Assembly: GCF_000308595.1 (NCBI RefSeq)
Contig: NZ_BAGA01000121.1
Span: 1 to 64,000 of the forward strand
Source of the DNA: Nocardia higoensis NBRC 100133
GTDB lineage: Bacteria; Actinomycetota; Actinomycetes; Mycobacteriales; Mycobacteriaceae
Reading direction: 5' to 3'
DNA length: 64,000 nucleotides
Shown: positions 8,755 through 16,450 of the stretch, in pieces
Numbering within the stretch: the first letter of the stretch is position 1
How the letters are laid out: every line of letters begins with the position of its first letter
The notes under the pieces: generated by a model
What the model was told of the DNA's origin: nothing
Database searches by the model: none
The model's input: the letters and a program-made list of their open reading frames with translations, nothing else
Program-made: the position numbers and the translations under genes

Positions 8755-8764
8755 CACGTAGTCG
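8755..8764 (+). promoter_or_regulatory. CACGTAGTCG promoter element, second copy
   Basis: Same ten bases as 4601-4610, ending 84 bases before the ATG at 8848, the same distance as in the monooxygenase promoter. The surrounding 283-base intergenic region separates the divergent LAL regulator from this operon and also holds GTTCAT/ATGAAC arms at 8599-8604 and 8615-8620. Confidence 0.5.
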
Positions 8765-8847
8765 ACCGGTTACGAACGCCTCGGCGGATCGGACACAGTG
8801 ATTGCCGCCACACCAGAAGCTGGCGCCATTCCGACGAAGGAGCAACC

Positions 8848-9243
8848 ATGACCGTCTCGAACGCCGAAGCCCTACGGGCCGCATTCGCCGCCGCCGATCA
8901 AGGCGACCCGGCGCCCCTGGTCGAAATCTACGACGACGCGATGAGCTGGGCCGGCTTCACACTCGACGGCACCCAGCGGGTGTACACGAAGGCCGAATTC
9001 CTCGAGGCGTTCGGCGTGCTGGCCAAGCTCGACGAATCCCGCAACGAGGTCGTCGAGGTCGATGTCGTCGACGACGAGATCGTCGTGGCGAAGGTGCGGG
9101 CCTACCGCAGGCTCGGCGAGAAGGAACTCGACGTCGTCATGGTGATGACGCACCGTTTCGTCGACGGAAAGGTCACCCGCGGCACCGACATCGTGCCCTC
9201 GTCGTTCGAGAAGTTCTGGGCCGAGACCGGCCTGACCGTCTGA
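8848..9243 (+). CDS. SnoaL/NTF2-like small protein
   Basis: A 131-residue protein starting MTVSNAEALRAAFAAADQGD with a strong GAAGGAG site. The pattern (N-terminal helices, DGDPAPLVEIYDDAMSW, YTKAEFLEAFG, then alternating strands VDVVDDEIVVAKVRA and ELDVVMVMTHRF, end SSFEKFWAETG) is the cone-shaped NTF2/SnoaL fold. Members are cyclases, isomerases, hydrolases or non-catalytic ligand binders; the sequence does not tell which. It is the first gene of a four-gene run (13, 31 and 16 bases between genes) with a RibB-like protein, a flavin reductase and an acyl-CoA ligase, so a role in handling the oxygenated intermediate is plausible. Confidence 0.75.
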   Translation: MTVSNAEALRAAFAAADQGDPAPLVEIYDDAMSWAGFTLDGTQRVYTKAEFLEAFGVLAKLDESRNEVVEVDVVDDEIVVAKVRAYRRLGEKELDVVMVMTHRFVDGKVTRGTDIVPSSFEKFWAETGLTV

Positions 9244-9256
9244 CGAGGCCGCGTCG

Positions 9257-9910
9257 ATGACTGTCCCGGCCACGCGTTCCGGCAACCAGAGGGTGGACCG
9301 ACTCGAGGCGGCGCTGATCGCCCTGCGGCACGGCCGGATGGCCGTCGCCGTCGACGATGTGATGGACACCGGGTGCGATCTCGTCGTGCCGGCCGCGGCG
9401 GCGACTACCGCGACCATCGCCACCCTGGTCCGGCACGGGTCGGGGCTGGTCTGCGTCACCGTGAGCGCCGAAACCTGCCATCGGCTGGAGCTCCCACCGC
9501 TCAACTGGCGCGACGACGCCGACGAATGGTACACCGGCTCGATGCGGGTCTCGGTGGACTCGATCGCGGGAACGACCACCGGGATCTCGGCGCATGACCG
9601 CGCAGCGACACTGCGGGTTGTCGGCGACCCTAACGCGAGCGCGTCCGCGCTGACCCGGCCCGGCCATGTGATCCCGGTGCTGGCCGAATCCCCGGGTCTA
9701 CCGGTCGGCAGGCCCGGGGTGCTGGCCCTGACCGCCCGAATGTGCGGCGACGCGGCGGGATCGCTGGCGTACTGCGCGGCGGTCGACGAGTGCGATCCAT
9801 ATCGCCTCGCCACGACCGCCGAGGCCCGCACCGGGAATCCGCCCGTCTTTCATTACAGCGATGTCTTGCAGGCCACCTTCGAGCGAACCGCTGCCACCGG
9901 CCCGTGGTGA
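9257..9910 (+). CDS. Degenerate RibB-like (DHBP synthase fold) protein
   Basis: A 217-residue protein that aligns along its length with 3,4-dihydroxy-2-butanone-4-phosphate synthase: ALIALRHGRMAVAVDD (about 19-34), TGISAHDRAATLR (108-120), GHVIPVLA (136-143). The residues that make RibB work are missing. The acidic metal loop normally read as DDEDRENEGD is VDDVMDTGCDL (32-42), and the GHTEA element is GRPGVLALT (151-159), so the catalytic His-Thr is replaced. His137 of the GHVFP element remains. It is therefore unlikely to make the riboflavin precursor. Its position between a SnoaL-like protein and a flavin reductase suggests a recruited function on a pathway intermediate or flavin. ATG 9257 is 13 bases after the previous stop. 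Confidence 0.7.
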   Translation: MTVPATRSGNQRVDRLEAALIALRHGRMAVAVDDVMDTGCDLVVPAAAATTATIATLVRHGSGLVCVTVSAETCHRLELPPLNWRDDADEWYTGSMRVSVDSIAGTTTGISAHDRAATLRVVGDPNASASALTRPGHVIPVLAESPGLPVGRPGVLALTARMCGDAAGSLAYCAAVDECDPYRLATTAEARTGNPPVFHYSDVLQATFERTAATGPW

Positions 9911-9941
9911 GCGGGCTCCCATCTGACAGAGAGTCAGCTGA

Positions 9942-10472
9942 ATGACGAATTCAATTCCGGCCCAGACGATTCCAGGCTCGGAAAGCACCGTCGCGTTGCA
10001 GTCCGGCTTCCGCGAGGCCATGGCGCACCTGTGCGCCCCGGTCACGATCGTCACCGCGATGGCCGAGGGCAGGCCGCACGGCACGACCGTCAGCGCCGCG
10101 ATGTCGCTGTCCATGGACCCGCCCCTGATGACCGTCGCCTTGGCGAACAGTTCCGACTGCCTGCGCTTGATCCGGCAGACCGAGCGTTTCGGCGTCAACA
10201 TCCTGGCCTCGGGCCAGCACGATCTGGCTCTGCGACTGGCAGGCAAGGGCTCGGGCAAATTCGACGGCTGCGACTGGCGGCCGCGCGCCGGAGTGCCGCG
10301 ATTGTCCGGCGTCGCCGTCTGGGTCGCCTGCCGCACCGCCGGATTCGTCGACGGCGGTGACCATCAACTCGTCCTGGGCGAGGTGATCGAGGTCGAGACC
10401 ACCGCGGACGCCGCACCGCTGACCTACCACGGCCGCAGGTTCGGCACCCATGTGCCACACGAAGCGGCCTGA
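9942..10472 (+). CDS. Flavin reductase of the HpaC/HsaB type
   Basis: A 176-residue flavin reductase-like FMN-binding protein. Family elements: FREAMAHLCAPVTIVTA (about 23-39), GTTVSAAMSLSMDPPLMTVA (47-66), FGVNILASGQHDLALR (82-97), and DHQLVLGEVIEVE near the end. These enzymes reduce FMN or FAD with NAD(P)H and pass the free flavin to a partner oxygenase. The obvious partner in the window is the acyl-CoA-dehydrogenase-fold oxygenase at 4694, whose promoter shares an element with this operon. Start ATG 9942, 31 bases after the RibB-like gene. Confidence 0.85.
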   Translation: MTNSIPAQTIPGSESTVALQSGFREAMAHLCAPVTIVTAMAEGRPHGTTVSAAMSLSMDPPLMTVALANSSDCLRLIRQTERFGVNILASGQHDLALRLAGKGSGKFDGCDWRPRAGVPRLSGVAVWVACRTAGFVDGGDHQLVLGEVIEVETTADAAPLTYHGRRFGTHVPHEAA

Positions 10473-10488
10473 GCGAGAAACCGAACCG

Positions 10489-12051
10489 ATGACAGCAACC
10501 CTCCCCCCGCACACGCGCGCCCACGCGCTCGCCGACATCCCCCGCCGCAGCGCGGCACGATACCCGGGCAAGATCGCACTGATCCACCGCGACACCACGC
10601 TGACCTTCGCCGAATTCGACCGGTTGGTCGACAGCTTCGCCGCCTACCTGTGGCAGCGGGGCATGCGGCCCGGCGACCGGCTGGCGATCCTGTCGCACAA
10701 CTGCTGGCAGTACCCGGTGGCCGTCTTCGGGGCCGCGCGCGTGGGCGTGGTCACCGTTCCGATCAACTTCATGCTGACCGCGGGCGAGATCGCCTATCTG
10801 CTCGACGACTGCGCGGCCTCGGCTCTGGTGTTCGAGGACGCACTGGCCTCGGTCGCACACGAGGCGCTCGACGCCGCGTCCACACCGGTCGGGCTTCGGC
10901 TGAGCGTGCCACTGTCGGGTTCCGACGCGACGGACCAGTCGTTCGACGACGCGATCGCCGCGGTGACCTCACCTGTTCCCGACGTGCACATCGACGACGA
11001 CGCGCTCATCCGGATCATGTACACCTCGGGCACCGAATCCCGGCCGAAGGGCGTCATGCACTCGAGCCGGAGCCTGATGTGGCAGTACATGAGCTGCATC
11101 GTCTCCGGCGGGATGGAGACCGCCGATGTCGAGGTCCACGCCTTGCCGCTCTACCACTGCGCGCAGCTGGACAATTTCCTCGTCACCGACCTCATGTTGG
11201 GCGCGACGAGCGTGATCCTCGATCGCCCCGACCCCGCCGCCATCCTCGCGGCGGTCGACCGGTACGGCGCCACCAACCTGTTCTGCCCGCCCACGGTGTG
11301 GATCTCCTTGCTACGGCAGGCGACCGAGGAAGGCAGAACTCCGGCCACACTCCGCAAGGGCTACTACGGGGCCTCAGCGCTGCCGGTGGAAGTGCTGCGC
11401 GAACTGCAGACCGCTTTCCCGGGCCTGCGGCTGTGGAACTTCTACGGCCAGACGGAGATGGGGTCGCTGGCCACCGTCCTGCCGCCCGAGGAGCAACACA
11501 ACAGGCCGGGCTCGGCGGGGCGGGCGGCGCTGCACGTGGAGACCGTTGTCGTCGATGACGACAACCAGCCCGTCGCGCCGGGCGTGATCGGAGAGATCGC
11601 CCATCGCAGCCCGCAGGTGACGCTGGGCTATTACAACTTGCCGGACAGGACCGCCGAGGCGTATGCGGGCGGCTGGTTCCATTCCGGCGACCTGGGCTAT
11701 TTCGACGACGAGGGTTACCTGTGGGTGGTCGACCGCAAGAAGGACATGGTCAAGTCCGGCGGCGAGAACGTCGCCACCCGCGAGGTCGAAGAGGTGCTCT
11801 ACGAAATTCCGCAGATCAGCGAAGCCGCCGTCTACGGAATCCCGGACAGCCGGTGGATCGAGGCGGTGGCGGCCACCGTGGTGCTCGCCGACGACGCGTC
11901 GATCGACGCCGAGGCCATCATCGCGCACTGCCGCACGCGGCTGGCGCCGTACAAGATCCCGAAAATCGTCCGTTTCGCCGGCCGGCTGCCGAAGAACGCC
12001 AGCGGGAAGGTATTGAAGCGGCGGCTGCGCGAGGAACACCTCGCGCGGTGA
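10489..12051 (+). CDS. Acyl-CoA synthetase (AMP-binding, FadD-like)
   Basis: A 520-residue ANL-superfamily ligase. Motifs: P-loop-like YTSGTESRPKGV, A5 FYGQTEMG, A7 HSGDLGYFDDEGYLWVVDRK, hinge KDMVKSGGENV, and catalytic lysine segment KNASGKVLKRRLR at the C-terminus. It activates a carboxylic acid through an acyl-adenylate and forms the CoA thioester in the cytosol; the substrate is unknown. ATG 10489 is preferred over the in-frame ATG 10450, which would overlap the flavin reductase. It is last in the 8848-12051 run and may feed either the oxidation pathway or the neighbouring acyl-CoA dehydrogenase/kinase set. Confidence 0.88.
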   Translation: MTATLPPHTRAHALADIPRRSAARYPGKIALIHRDTTLTFAEFDRLVDSFAAYLWQRGMRPGDRLAILSHNCWQYPVAVFGAARVGVVTVPINFMLTAGEIAYLLDDCAASALVFEDALASVAHEALDAASTPVGLRLSVPLSGSDATDQSFDDAIAAVTSPVPDVHIDDDALIRIMYTSGTESRPKGVMHSSRSLMWQYMSCIVSGGMETADVEVHALPLYHCAQLDNFLVTDLMLGATSVILDRPDPAAILAAVDRYGATNLFCPPTVWISLLRQATEEGRTPATLRKGYYGASALPVEVLRELQTAFPGLRLWNFYGQTEMGSLATVLPPEEQHNRPGSAGRAALHVETVVVDDDNQPVAPGVIGEIAHRSPQVTLGYYNLPDRTAEAYAGGWFHSGDLGYFDDEGYLWVVDRKKDMVKSGGENVATREVEEVLYEIPQISEAAVYGIPDSRWIEAVAATVVLADDASIDAEAIIAHCRTRLAPYKIPKIVRFAGRLPKNASGKVLKRRLREEHLAR

Positions 12052-12053
12052 CG

Positions 12054-12091
12054 CACGACGGGTGGCCGGCGCACCCCGGTCACCTGTCGTG
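12054..12091. terminator. Imperfect hairpin between convergent genes
   Basis: CACGACGGGTGGCC (12054-12067) pairs with GGTCACCTGTCGTG (12078-12091) at 12 of 14 positions over a 10-base loop, between the convergent ligase and acyl-CoA dehydrogenase genes. Confidence 0.5.
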
Positions 12092-12109
12092 TGCCGCAAC
12101 GGCAATGGA

Positions 12110-13327
12110 TCAGAACACCGGCTCGCGGCGCAGTTCACTCTTGGCGATCGTCTGCAGATGTACCTCGTCGGGTCCGTCGAACAGCCGCATCGCCCGGTGC
12201 CATCCGTAGAGCGCGGGAAGCGGTGTGGTGTCGGTGACCCCGGCGCCACCGTGCACCTGAATCGCCCGGTCGATCACCCGCAGCGCCGCCCGCGGCACGG
12301 CAACCTTCGCCATCGAGACCAGATCCTTGGCGGCCTTGTTGCCGTGGACGTCGATCACATGACAGGTGTGGTGGCACAGCAGCCGGGCCTGCTCGATCTC
12401 GATCCGGGATTCGGCGATCTGCTGACGCACCACCCCCTGCTCCGACAGCATCCGGCCGAACGCCGTGCGCGATTTCGCGCGCTCGACCATCAGCGACAGC
12501 GCGCGTTCGGCCGCACCGAGCGCCCGCATGCAGTGGTGGATACGGCCGGGCCCCAGCCTGGCCTGCGCCGCGGCGAAGCCACCGCCCTCCTCGCCGATCA
12601 CATTGCTCACCGGCACCCGCACGCCGGTGAAGCGGACCTCGGCGTGGCCGTGCTGGTCATGGTGCCCGAAAACCGGGTAATCACGGACGATCTCGACGCC
12701 CGGGGTGTCACGCGGCACGATGACCATCGTCTGCTGCCGATGCGGCGCGGCGGCGGGGTCGGTCTTGCCCATCACGACGAAGAAGGCGCACCGGGGGTCC
12801 ATCGCCCCGCTGGTCCACCATTTGCGGCCGGTGATGACGTATTCGTCGCCGTCGCGCTCGATGCGGGTGGCGATATTCGTCGCATCGCTGCTGGCGACGT
12901 CGGGCTCGGTCATGGCGAAGGCGGAGCGGATACGCCCGTCGAGCAAGGGCGCCAGCCAGTCCCGGCGCTGCTGTTCGGTGCCGAGCAGGTGCAGCAGTTC
13001 CATATTGCCGCTGTCGGGGGCCTGGCCGTTGATCGCCTCGGGCGCGAGTTCCAGGCTCCACCCGGACAACTCGGCGATCGGCGCGTACTCGAGCTGGGTC
13101 AGCCCCGACTCGGCGGGCAGGAACAGATTCCACAATCCCTCGGCCCGCGCCTGGCTCTTGAGTTCCTCGACGATCGGCGGCACGACATGATCGTCGGGGC
13201 CGGCCTGACGCCGCCATGCCTGGTACTCGGCTTCGGCGGGCAGTACCCGATCCCGCAGGAATCGCGCCATCCGATCGCGCAGGTCGAGCGCGCGCGCCGA
13301 CGGGGGCGGCAGTTCGTAGGTTTCCAT
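12110..13327 (-). CDS. Acyl-CoA dehydrogenase, ACAD10/11- or LvaC-like
   Basis: A 405-residue acyl-CoA dehydrogenase. ATG 13327 is preceded by AGGAG at a good distance. Signatures: NLFLPAESGLTQLEYAP, FAMTEPDVASSDATNI (flavin/substrate loop), KWWTSGAMDPRC, MVIVPRDTPGVEIVRDYPVF, and the C-terminal IQVHGGAGVTDTTPLPALYG then AMRLFDGPDEVH. The KWWTSGAMDPRC and FDGPDEVH elements are characteristic of the ACAD10/ACAD11 and FadE2-type branch. In that family (human ACAD11, Pseudomonas LvaC) the dehydrogenase acts after a kinase has phosphorylated a 4-hydroxyacyl-CoA. A kinase of that type is encoded divergently at 14405. An operator-like 18-mer sits 18 bases upstream of the start. Confidence 0.87.
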   Translation of the reverse strand: METYELPPPSARALDLRDRMARFLRDRVLPAEAEYQAWRRQAGPDDHVVPPIVEELKSQARAEGLWNLFLPAESGLTQLEYAPIAELSGWSLELAPEAINGQAPDSGNMELLHLLGTEQQRRDWLAPLLDGRIRSAFAMTEPDVASSDATNIATRIERDGDEYVITGRKWWTSGAMDPRCAFFVVMGKTDPAAAPHRQQTMVIVPRDTPGVEIVRDYPVFGHHDQHGHAEVRFTGVRVPVSNVIGEEGGGFAAAQARLGPGRIHHCMRALGAAERALSLMVERAKSRTAFGRMLSEQGVVRQQIAESRIEIEQARLLCHHTCHVIDVHGNKAAKDLVSMAKVAVPRAALRVIDRAIQVHGGAGVTDTTPLPALYGWHRAMRLFDGPDEVHLQTIAKSELRREPVF

Positions 13328-13345
13328 GAACATCTCCTGAAATTT

Positions 13346-13363
13346 ACCGATCAAACGGTCGGT
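13346..13363. promoter_or_regulatory. 18-bp operator-like site upstream of acyl-CoA dehydrogenase
   Basis: ACCGATCAAACGGTCGGT, with ACCGA/TCGGT arms. It matches the site at 14368-14385 at 14 of 18 positions, in the same orientation. The two sites lie before the two arms of the divergent acyl-CoA dehydrogenase and kinase unit, and the XRE-TetR regulator gene lies between them. Confidence 0.55.
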
Positions 13364-13432
13364 CCGAACTATAGGGGCGCCATGCAGGCGGGTCAATCGA
13401 GCGGGCGGTGGCGGCGCGGCGGGCAGGCATGT

Positions 13433-14281
13433 TCAGCGGCCGACCCGAACGAGATCGCGCGCGAACTCGACATACTGCCGCGCGATCTCCTCCGGGCTGT
13501 GCTCTTTGGCCGGCGACCACCACTGAGGCAGGGCGGTGCACATCGTCACGACCGCCCGCGCCGCCTCGCGAGGCAGCGGCGCGCCCATCAGCTTCCTGCG
13601 ACAGCCCTCCACGACCTCGTCGTCGACCATGTGCTGCACCTCCCGCCTGGCCGCGGCGATACGTTCGCGATGCGGCTGCTCGACGCTGCGCATCTCGCTG
13701 GCGCCGATGAAGCCCAGCTCCCGATAATGGGTGTGATACAGCGCCAGACACTCGACCAGCCGCTCGAACCGCTCCACCGGACTGTCGGCCTCGGCACGCG
13801 CGGCTCGGCACCTTTTGCGCAGGTCGTCCATGGTCAGCTCGAGCAGCGCCACCAGCAGGTGCTGCTTGGTCGGCCAATGGTGATAGACGCCGGCGACCGA
13901 CAATCCCGCCCGGTCCGCGACGTCGCGGATCGTGGCGCCGTGATAGCCGAGCTCGACGAAGGCATCCAGCGCTCCCGCCAACGGCGGCGGCAGCCGCAGG
14001 GGCGGAAACTCCCGCCAGCTCTGCCCGTCGACCGCGGCCGAGGCGGACGGCGCGCGCAGCTCATCGGCATCCATACCGAACAGCCCGGCCGCGGCCCGCA
14101 GCCGATCATCGGTGATCCGAGTCGTTCCGTTCTCGACGCCGCTCCAGGTACCGACGCTGACCCCGAGCGCGGGAGCCACCTCACGCAACGTCATGCCTTG
14201 CCGCTGCCGCGCCTGCCGCAGCCGCCGCCCCAGCGCCGCGCGCTCGGCGGCATCCCGCCCGTCCTGCGGTTTCCCGGTCAC
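13433..14281 (-). CDS. XRE-TetR fusion regulator
   Basis: A 282-residue protein with two DNA-binding domains. Residues about 15-72 form a Cro/C1 (XRE) HTH (LGRRLRQARQRQGMTLREVA, LGVSVGTWSGVENGTTRI); residues about 100-150 form a TetR HTH (LDAFVELGYHGATIRDVADR, AGLSVAGVYHHWPTKQHLL) followed by a TetR ligand-binding domain. Ordinary TetR proteins have one HTH. It lies between the acyl-CoA dehydrogenase and kinase promoters, each carrying the shared 18-bp site, so it most likely represses both until an acyl-CoA or acid ligand binds. ATG 14281 is the first in frame; starting at the TetR part would discard a well-formed XRE domain. Confidence 0.85.
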   Translation of the reverse strand: MTGKPQDGRDAAERAALGRRLRQARQRQGMTLREVAPALGVSVGTWSGVENGTTRITDDRLRAAAGLFGMDADELRAPSASAAVDGQSWREFPPLRLPPPLAGALDAFVELGYHGATIRDVADRAGLSVAGVYHHWPTKQHLLVALLELTMDDLRKRCRAARAEADSPVERFERLVECLALYHTHYRELGFIGASEMRSVEQPHRERIAAARREVQHMVDDEVVEGCRRKLMGAPLPREAARAVVTMCTALPQWWSPAKEHSPEEIARQYVEFARDLVRVGR

Positions 14282-14367
14282 TCCACACTCCTTTCCGAAT
14301 CGGGGCGAGCCTAGTCGGCGTTGACACCGACGACGGCGGCAACTACCTTCACGGCTTGTTCAGACTA

Positions 14368-14385
14368 ACCGTTCGATCGCTCGGT
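14368..14385. promoter_or_regulatory. 18-bp operator-like site upstream of kinase
   Basis: ACCGTTCGATCGCTCGGT, a near-palindrome (ACCG..CGATCG..CGGT), 20 bases before the kinase start at 14405. It resembles 13346-13363 at 14 of 18 positions and is the probable target of the XRE-TetR regulator. Confidence 0.55.
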
Positions 14386-14404
14386 TTCAGAAAGAAGGCC
14401 AGCC

Positions 14405-15424
14405 ATGTCCGCTGACACCCCGCCCGGGGTTGACGTTCCCGCTCTCCAACACTTCCTGGAGGCCGCCGAGCCCGGCCTGCTGCACGGACCGTTGCGGGTC
14501 GAACTGCTCTCCGGCGGACGGTCGAATCTGACCTACCTGCTCACCGACGGGCAACGGCGGTGGGTGCTGCGGCGACCGCCGCTCGGCCACGTGCTGGCCA
14601 CCGCCCACGACATGGAGCGCGAATTCCGGGTGCTGCGCGCCCTGCACCCCAGCACGGTGCCGGTCCCGCGGCCGGTGGTCGCGGCGGGACCGGAGATCAT
14701 CGGAACGCCGTTCTACATCATGGAATTCAGTGAGGGTCTGGTCCCACGCGACCGCGCGCAGGTGGAGCCTCTCGCCGACTCGGCCGACCGGCTCGCCGAC
14801 GAACTCGCCGCCACCCTCGCCCGGCTGCATCGACTCGACCCCGCGGAGGTCGGATTAGTCGATTTCGGACGGCCCGAGGGCTTTCTCGAGCGGCAGGTGC
14901 GCCGGTGGAAGGCCCAGCTGACCGCCTCACACAGCCGCGATCTGCCCGAACTGACCGCGCTCGGCGACCGCTTGGCCGCCGCCCTGCCGGCAGCGCAGGC
15001 CCACGGGCTGGTGCACGGTGACTACCGGCTCGACAACGTGGTGATCGACCCCGGCGCTGTCCGCGTCGTGGCGATCCTGGATTGGGAAATGGCCACCGTG
15101 GGCGATCCGCTCACCGACCTCGCCTCGATGGTCGTGTGGTGGGACGGCATCCGCGGCCTCGACAGCCCCGTCGCGGCCGTGCCGGGCGATATCCCCGGCT
15201 TCCCCGCCTCCGAACGGCTGATCGAGACCTACCGCGCGCACTCGAACCACGATCTGTCCGAGCTCCCCTGGTACCTGGGCTTCGCCTATTTCAAGATCGC
15301 CGCGATCTTCGAGGGCATCCACTACCGCATGCGGCAGGGACTGACCGTCGGCGACGGATTCGAAGGGCTCGGCGCGATGGTTCCCGCGCTCGTCGAACGT
15401 GGCCACGCCCAGCTGGATCGCTGA
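14405..15424 (+). CDS. APH-family kinase, ACAD10/11 kinase-domain or LvaA-like
   Basis: A 339-residue aminoglycoside-phosphotransferase-fold kinase. N-lobe: LLSGGRSNLTYLLTDGQRRW with WVLRRPP as the ATP-lysine region; catalytic loop HGDYRLDN with His204-Gly-Asp206; metal loop ILDWEMATVGDPLTDLA. This exact style (RRPP, HGDYRLDNV, LDWEMATVGDPL) belongs to the acyl-CoA kinase branch found in the ACAD10/ACAD11 N-terminus and in LvaA, which phosphorylates 4-hydroxyacyl-CoA so that the partner dehydrogenase can convert it to a beta-oxidation intermediate. It is not an antibiotic-resistance enzyme by this signature. The start ATG 14405 follows AGAAAGAAGG. SDR and hydratase genes follow on the same strand. 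Confidence 0.82.
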   Translation: MSADTPPGVDVPALQHFLEAAEPGLLHGPLRVELLSGGRSNLTYLLTDGQRRWVLRRPPLGHVLATAHDMEREFRVLRALHPSTVPVPRPVVAAGPEIIGTPFYIMEFSEGLVPRDRAQVEPLADSADRLADELAATLARLHRLDPAEVGLVDFGRPEGFLERQVRRWKAQLTASHSRDLPELTALGDRLAAALPAAQAHGLVHGDYRLDNVVIDPGAVRVVAILDWEMATVGDPLTDLASMVVWWDGIRGLDSPVAAVPGDIPGFPASERLIETYRAHSNHDLSELPWYLGFAYFKIAAIFEGIHYRMRQGLTVGDGFEGLGAMVPALVERGHAQLDR

Positions 15425-15520
15425 GACCGCCCGCGAAATCGCCTGCCCTACAAGCACCACCCGAGCCGCGAGCGCGCGGAGACAACACGCAGGACACCTG
15501 ACGACACCGTCGGAGGAGAT

Positions 15521-16450
15521 ATGACGACACCGCAGCAGAGCACATCCACACCCCCTGAAGGCACATCCACACCGCCGAACGGCAGCGCAACCCCGGCGAA
15601 GGCCGATGCGACACTGGCGAACCGAACGCTGCTGATGTCCGGCGGCAGCCGGGGCATCGGCCTGGCCATCGCCCTGCGGGCGGCGCGGGAGGGCGCGAAC
15701 GTGGTCATGCTGGCCAAGACCAGCCAACCGCACCCCCGGCTGCCCGGCACCATCCACACCGCGGCGCGCGAGATCGAACAGGCAGGCGGGCAGGCGCTGG
15801 CCGTCGTCGGCGACGTGCGGGTGGACGCCGACGTCCAGCGCGCGGTCGACGCCGCGGTCGAGCGCTTCGGCGGCATCGACGTGGTCGTCAACAACGCCAG
15901 CGCGCTGGATCTGCGGCCGGCCCGACACATCGAGATGAAGAGCTACGACCTGATGCAGGACATCAACGCCCGCGGCGCGTTCCTGCTGAGCAAGCTCGCG
16001 ATCCCGCATCTGGAGCGCAGCGCCGCGCCCCACATACTCACGCTCTCGCCGCCGCTGGACATGCGCCCCAAGTGGGCCGGGCAGTACCTGGCGTACACGA
16101 TGGCCAAGTACGGCATGAGTATGGTGACCCTCGGGCTGGCCGAGGAACTGCGCGAGGCCGGAGTCGGAGTCAACTCGCTGTGGCCGCGCACGACCATCGC
16201 CACCGCCGCGGTTTCCAATCTGCTCGGCGGCGACGAGGCATTGCAGGGTTCACGTTCCCCGGAGATCGTCGCCGATGCCGCCCACGCGATCCTGCTCCGC
16301 GACGGCCGCGAGTGCACCGGCAATTTCTTCATCGACGACGAGGTGCTCGCCGAGGAGGGCATCACCGATCTGGACCGGTATCGCATCGGCGACGGCTCGC
16401 GGCCGCTGGACCCGGACCTGTTCCTCGATCCGCAGGCGGACGCCCGATGA
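15521..16450 (+). CDS. Short-chain dehydrogenase, HSDL2-like
   Basis: A 309-residue SDR. Cofactor motif SGGSRGIG (about 40-47), NNAS element (VVVNNASALD), catalytic YLAYTMAKYGMS with Tyr and Lys in the usual spacing, and the HSDL2-like loop LAKTSQPHPRLPGTIHTAA. The first 30 residues are low complexity; a 21-bp direct repeat at 15541-15582 gives TSTPPEG TSTPPNG. ATG 15521 has GGAGGAG upstream, so the odd N-terminus is probably translated. It may oxidise a hydroxyacyl-CoA in the 4-hydroxy-acid route. It overlaps the next gene by ATGA. Confidence 0.85.
   Translation: MTTPQQSTSTPPEGTSTPPNGSATPAKADATLANRTLLMSGGSRGIGLAIALRAAREGANVVMLAKTSQPHPRLPGTIHTAAREIEQAGGQALAVVGDVRVDADVQRAVDAAVERFGGIDVVVNNASALDLRPARHIEMKSYDLMQDINARGAFLLSKLAIPHLERSAAPHILTLSPPLDMRPKWAGQYLAYTMAKYGMSMVTLGLAEELREAGVGVNSLWPRTTIATAAVSNLLGGDEALQGSRSPEIVADAAHAILLRDGRECTGNFFIDDEVLAEEGITDLDRYRIGDGSRPLDPDLFLDPQADAR

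Noticed and set aside
4694..12051. Natural-product biosynthetic gene cluster
   Set aside because: Oxygenase, reductase, SnoaL-like protein, ligase and LAL regulator occur, but no core synthase (PKS, NRPS, terpene cyclase or RiPP precursor) is present; a catabolic role is equally likely.
12062..14314. 750-codon plus-strand frame over the acyl-CoA dehydrogenase and XRE-TetR genes
   Set aside because: Antisense to two recognised genes; low-complexity translation.
14405..15424. Aminoglycoside resistance gene
   Set aside because: The APH fold is present, but sequence style and neighbours match acyl-CoA kinases of the ACAD10/11 and LvaA type.
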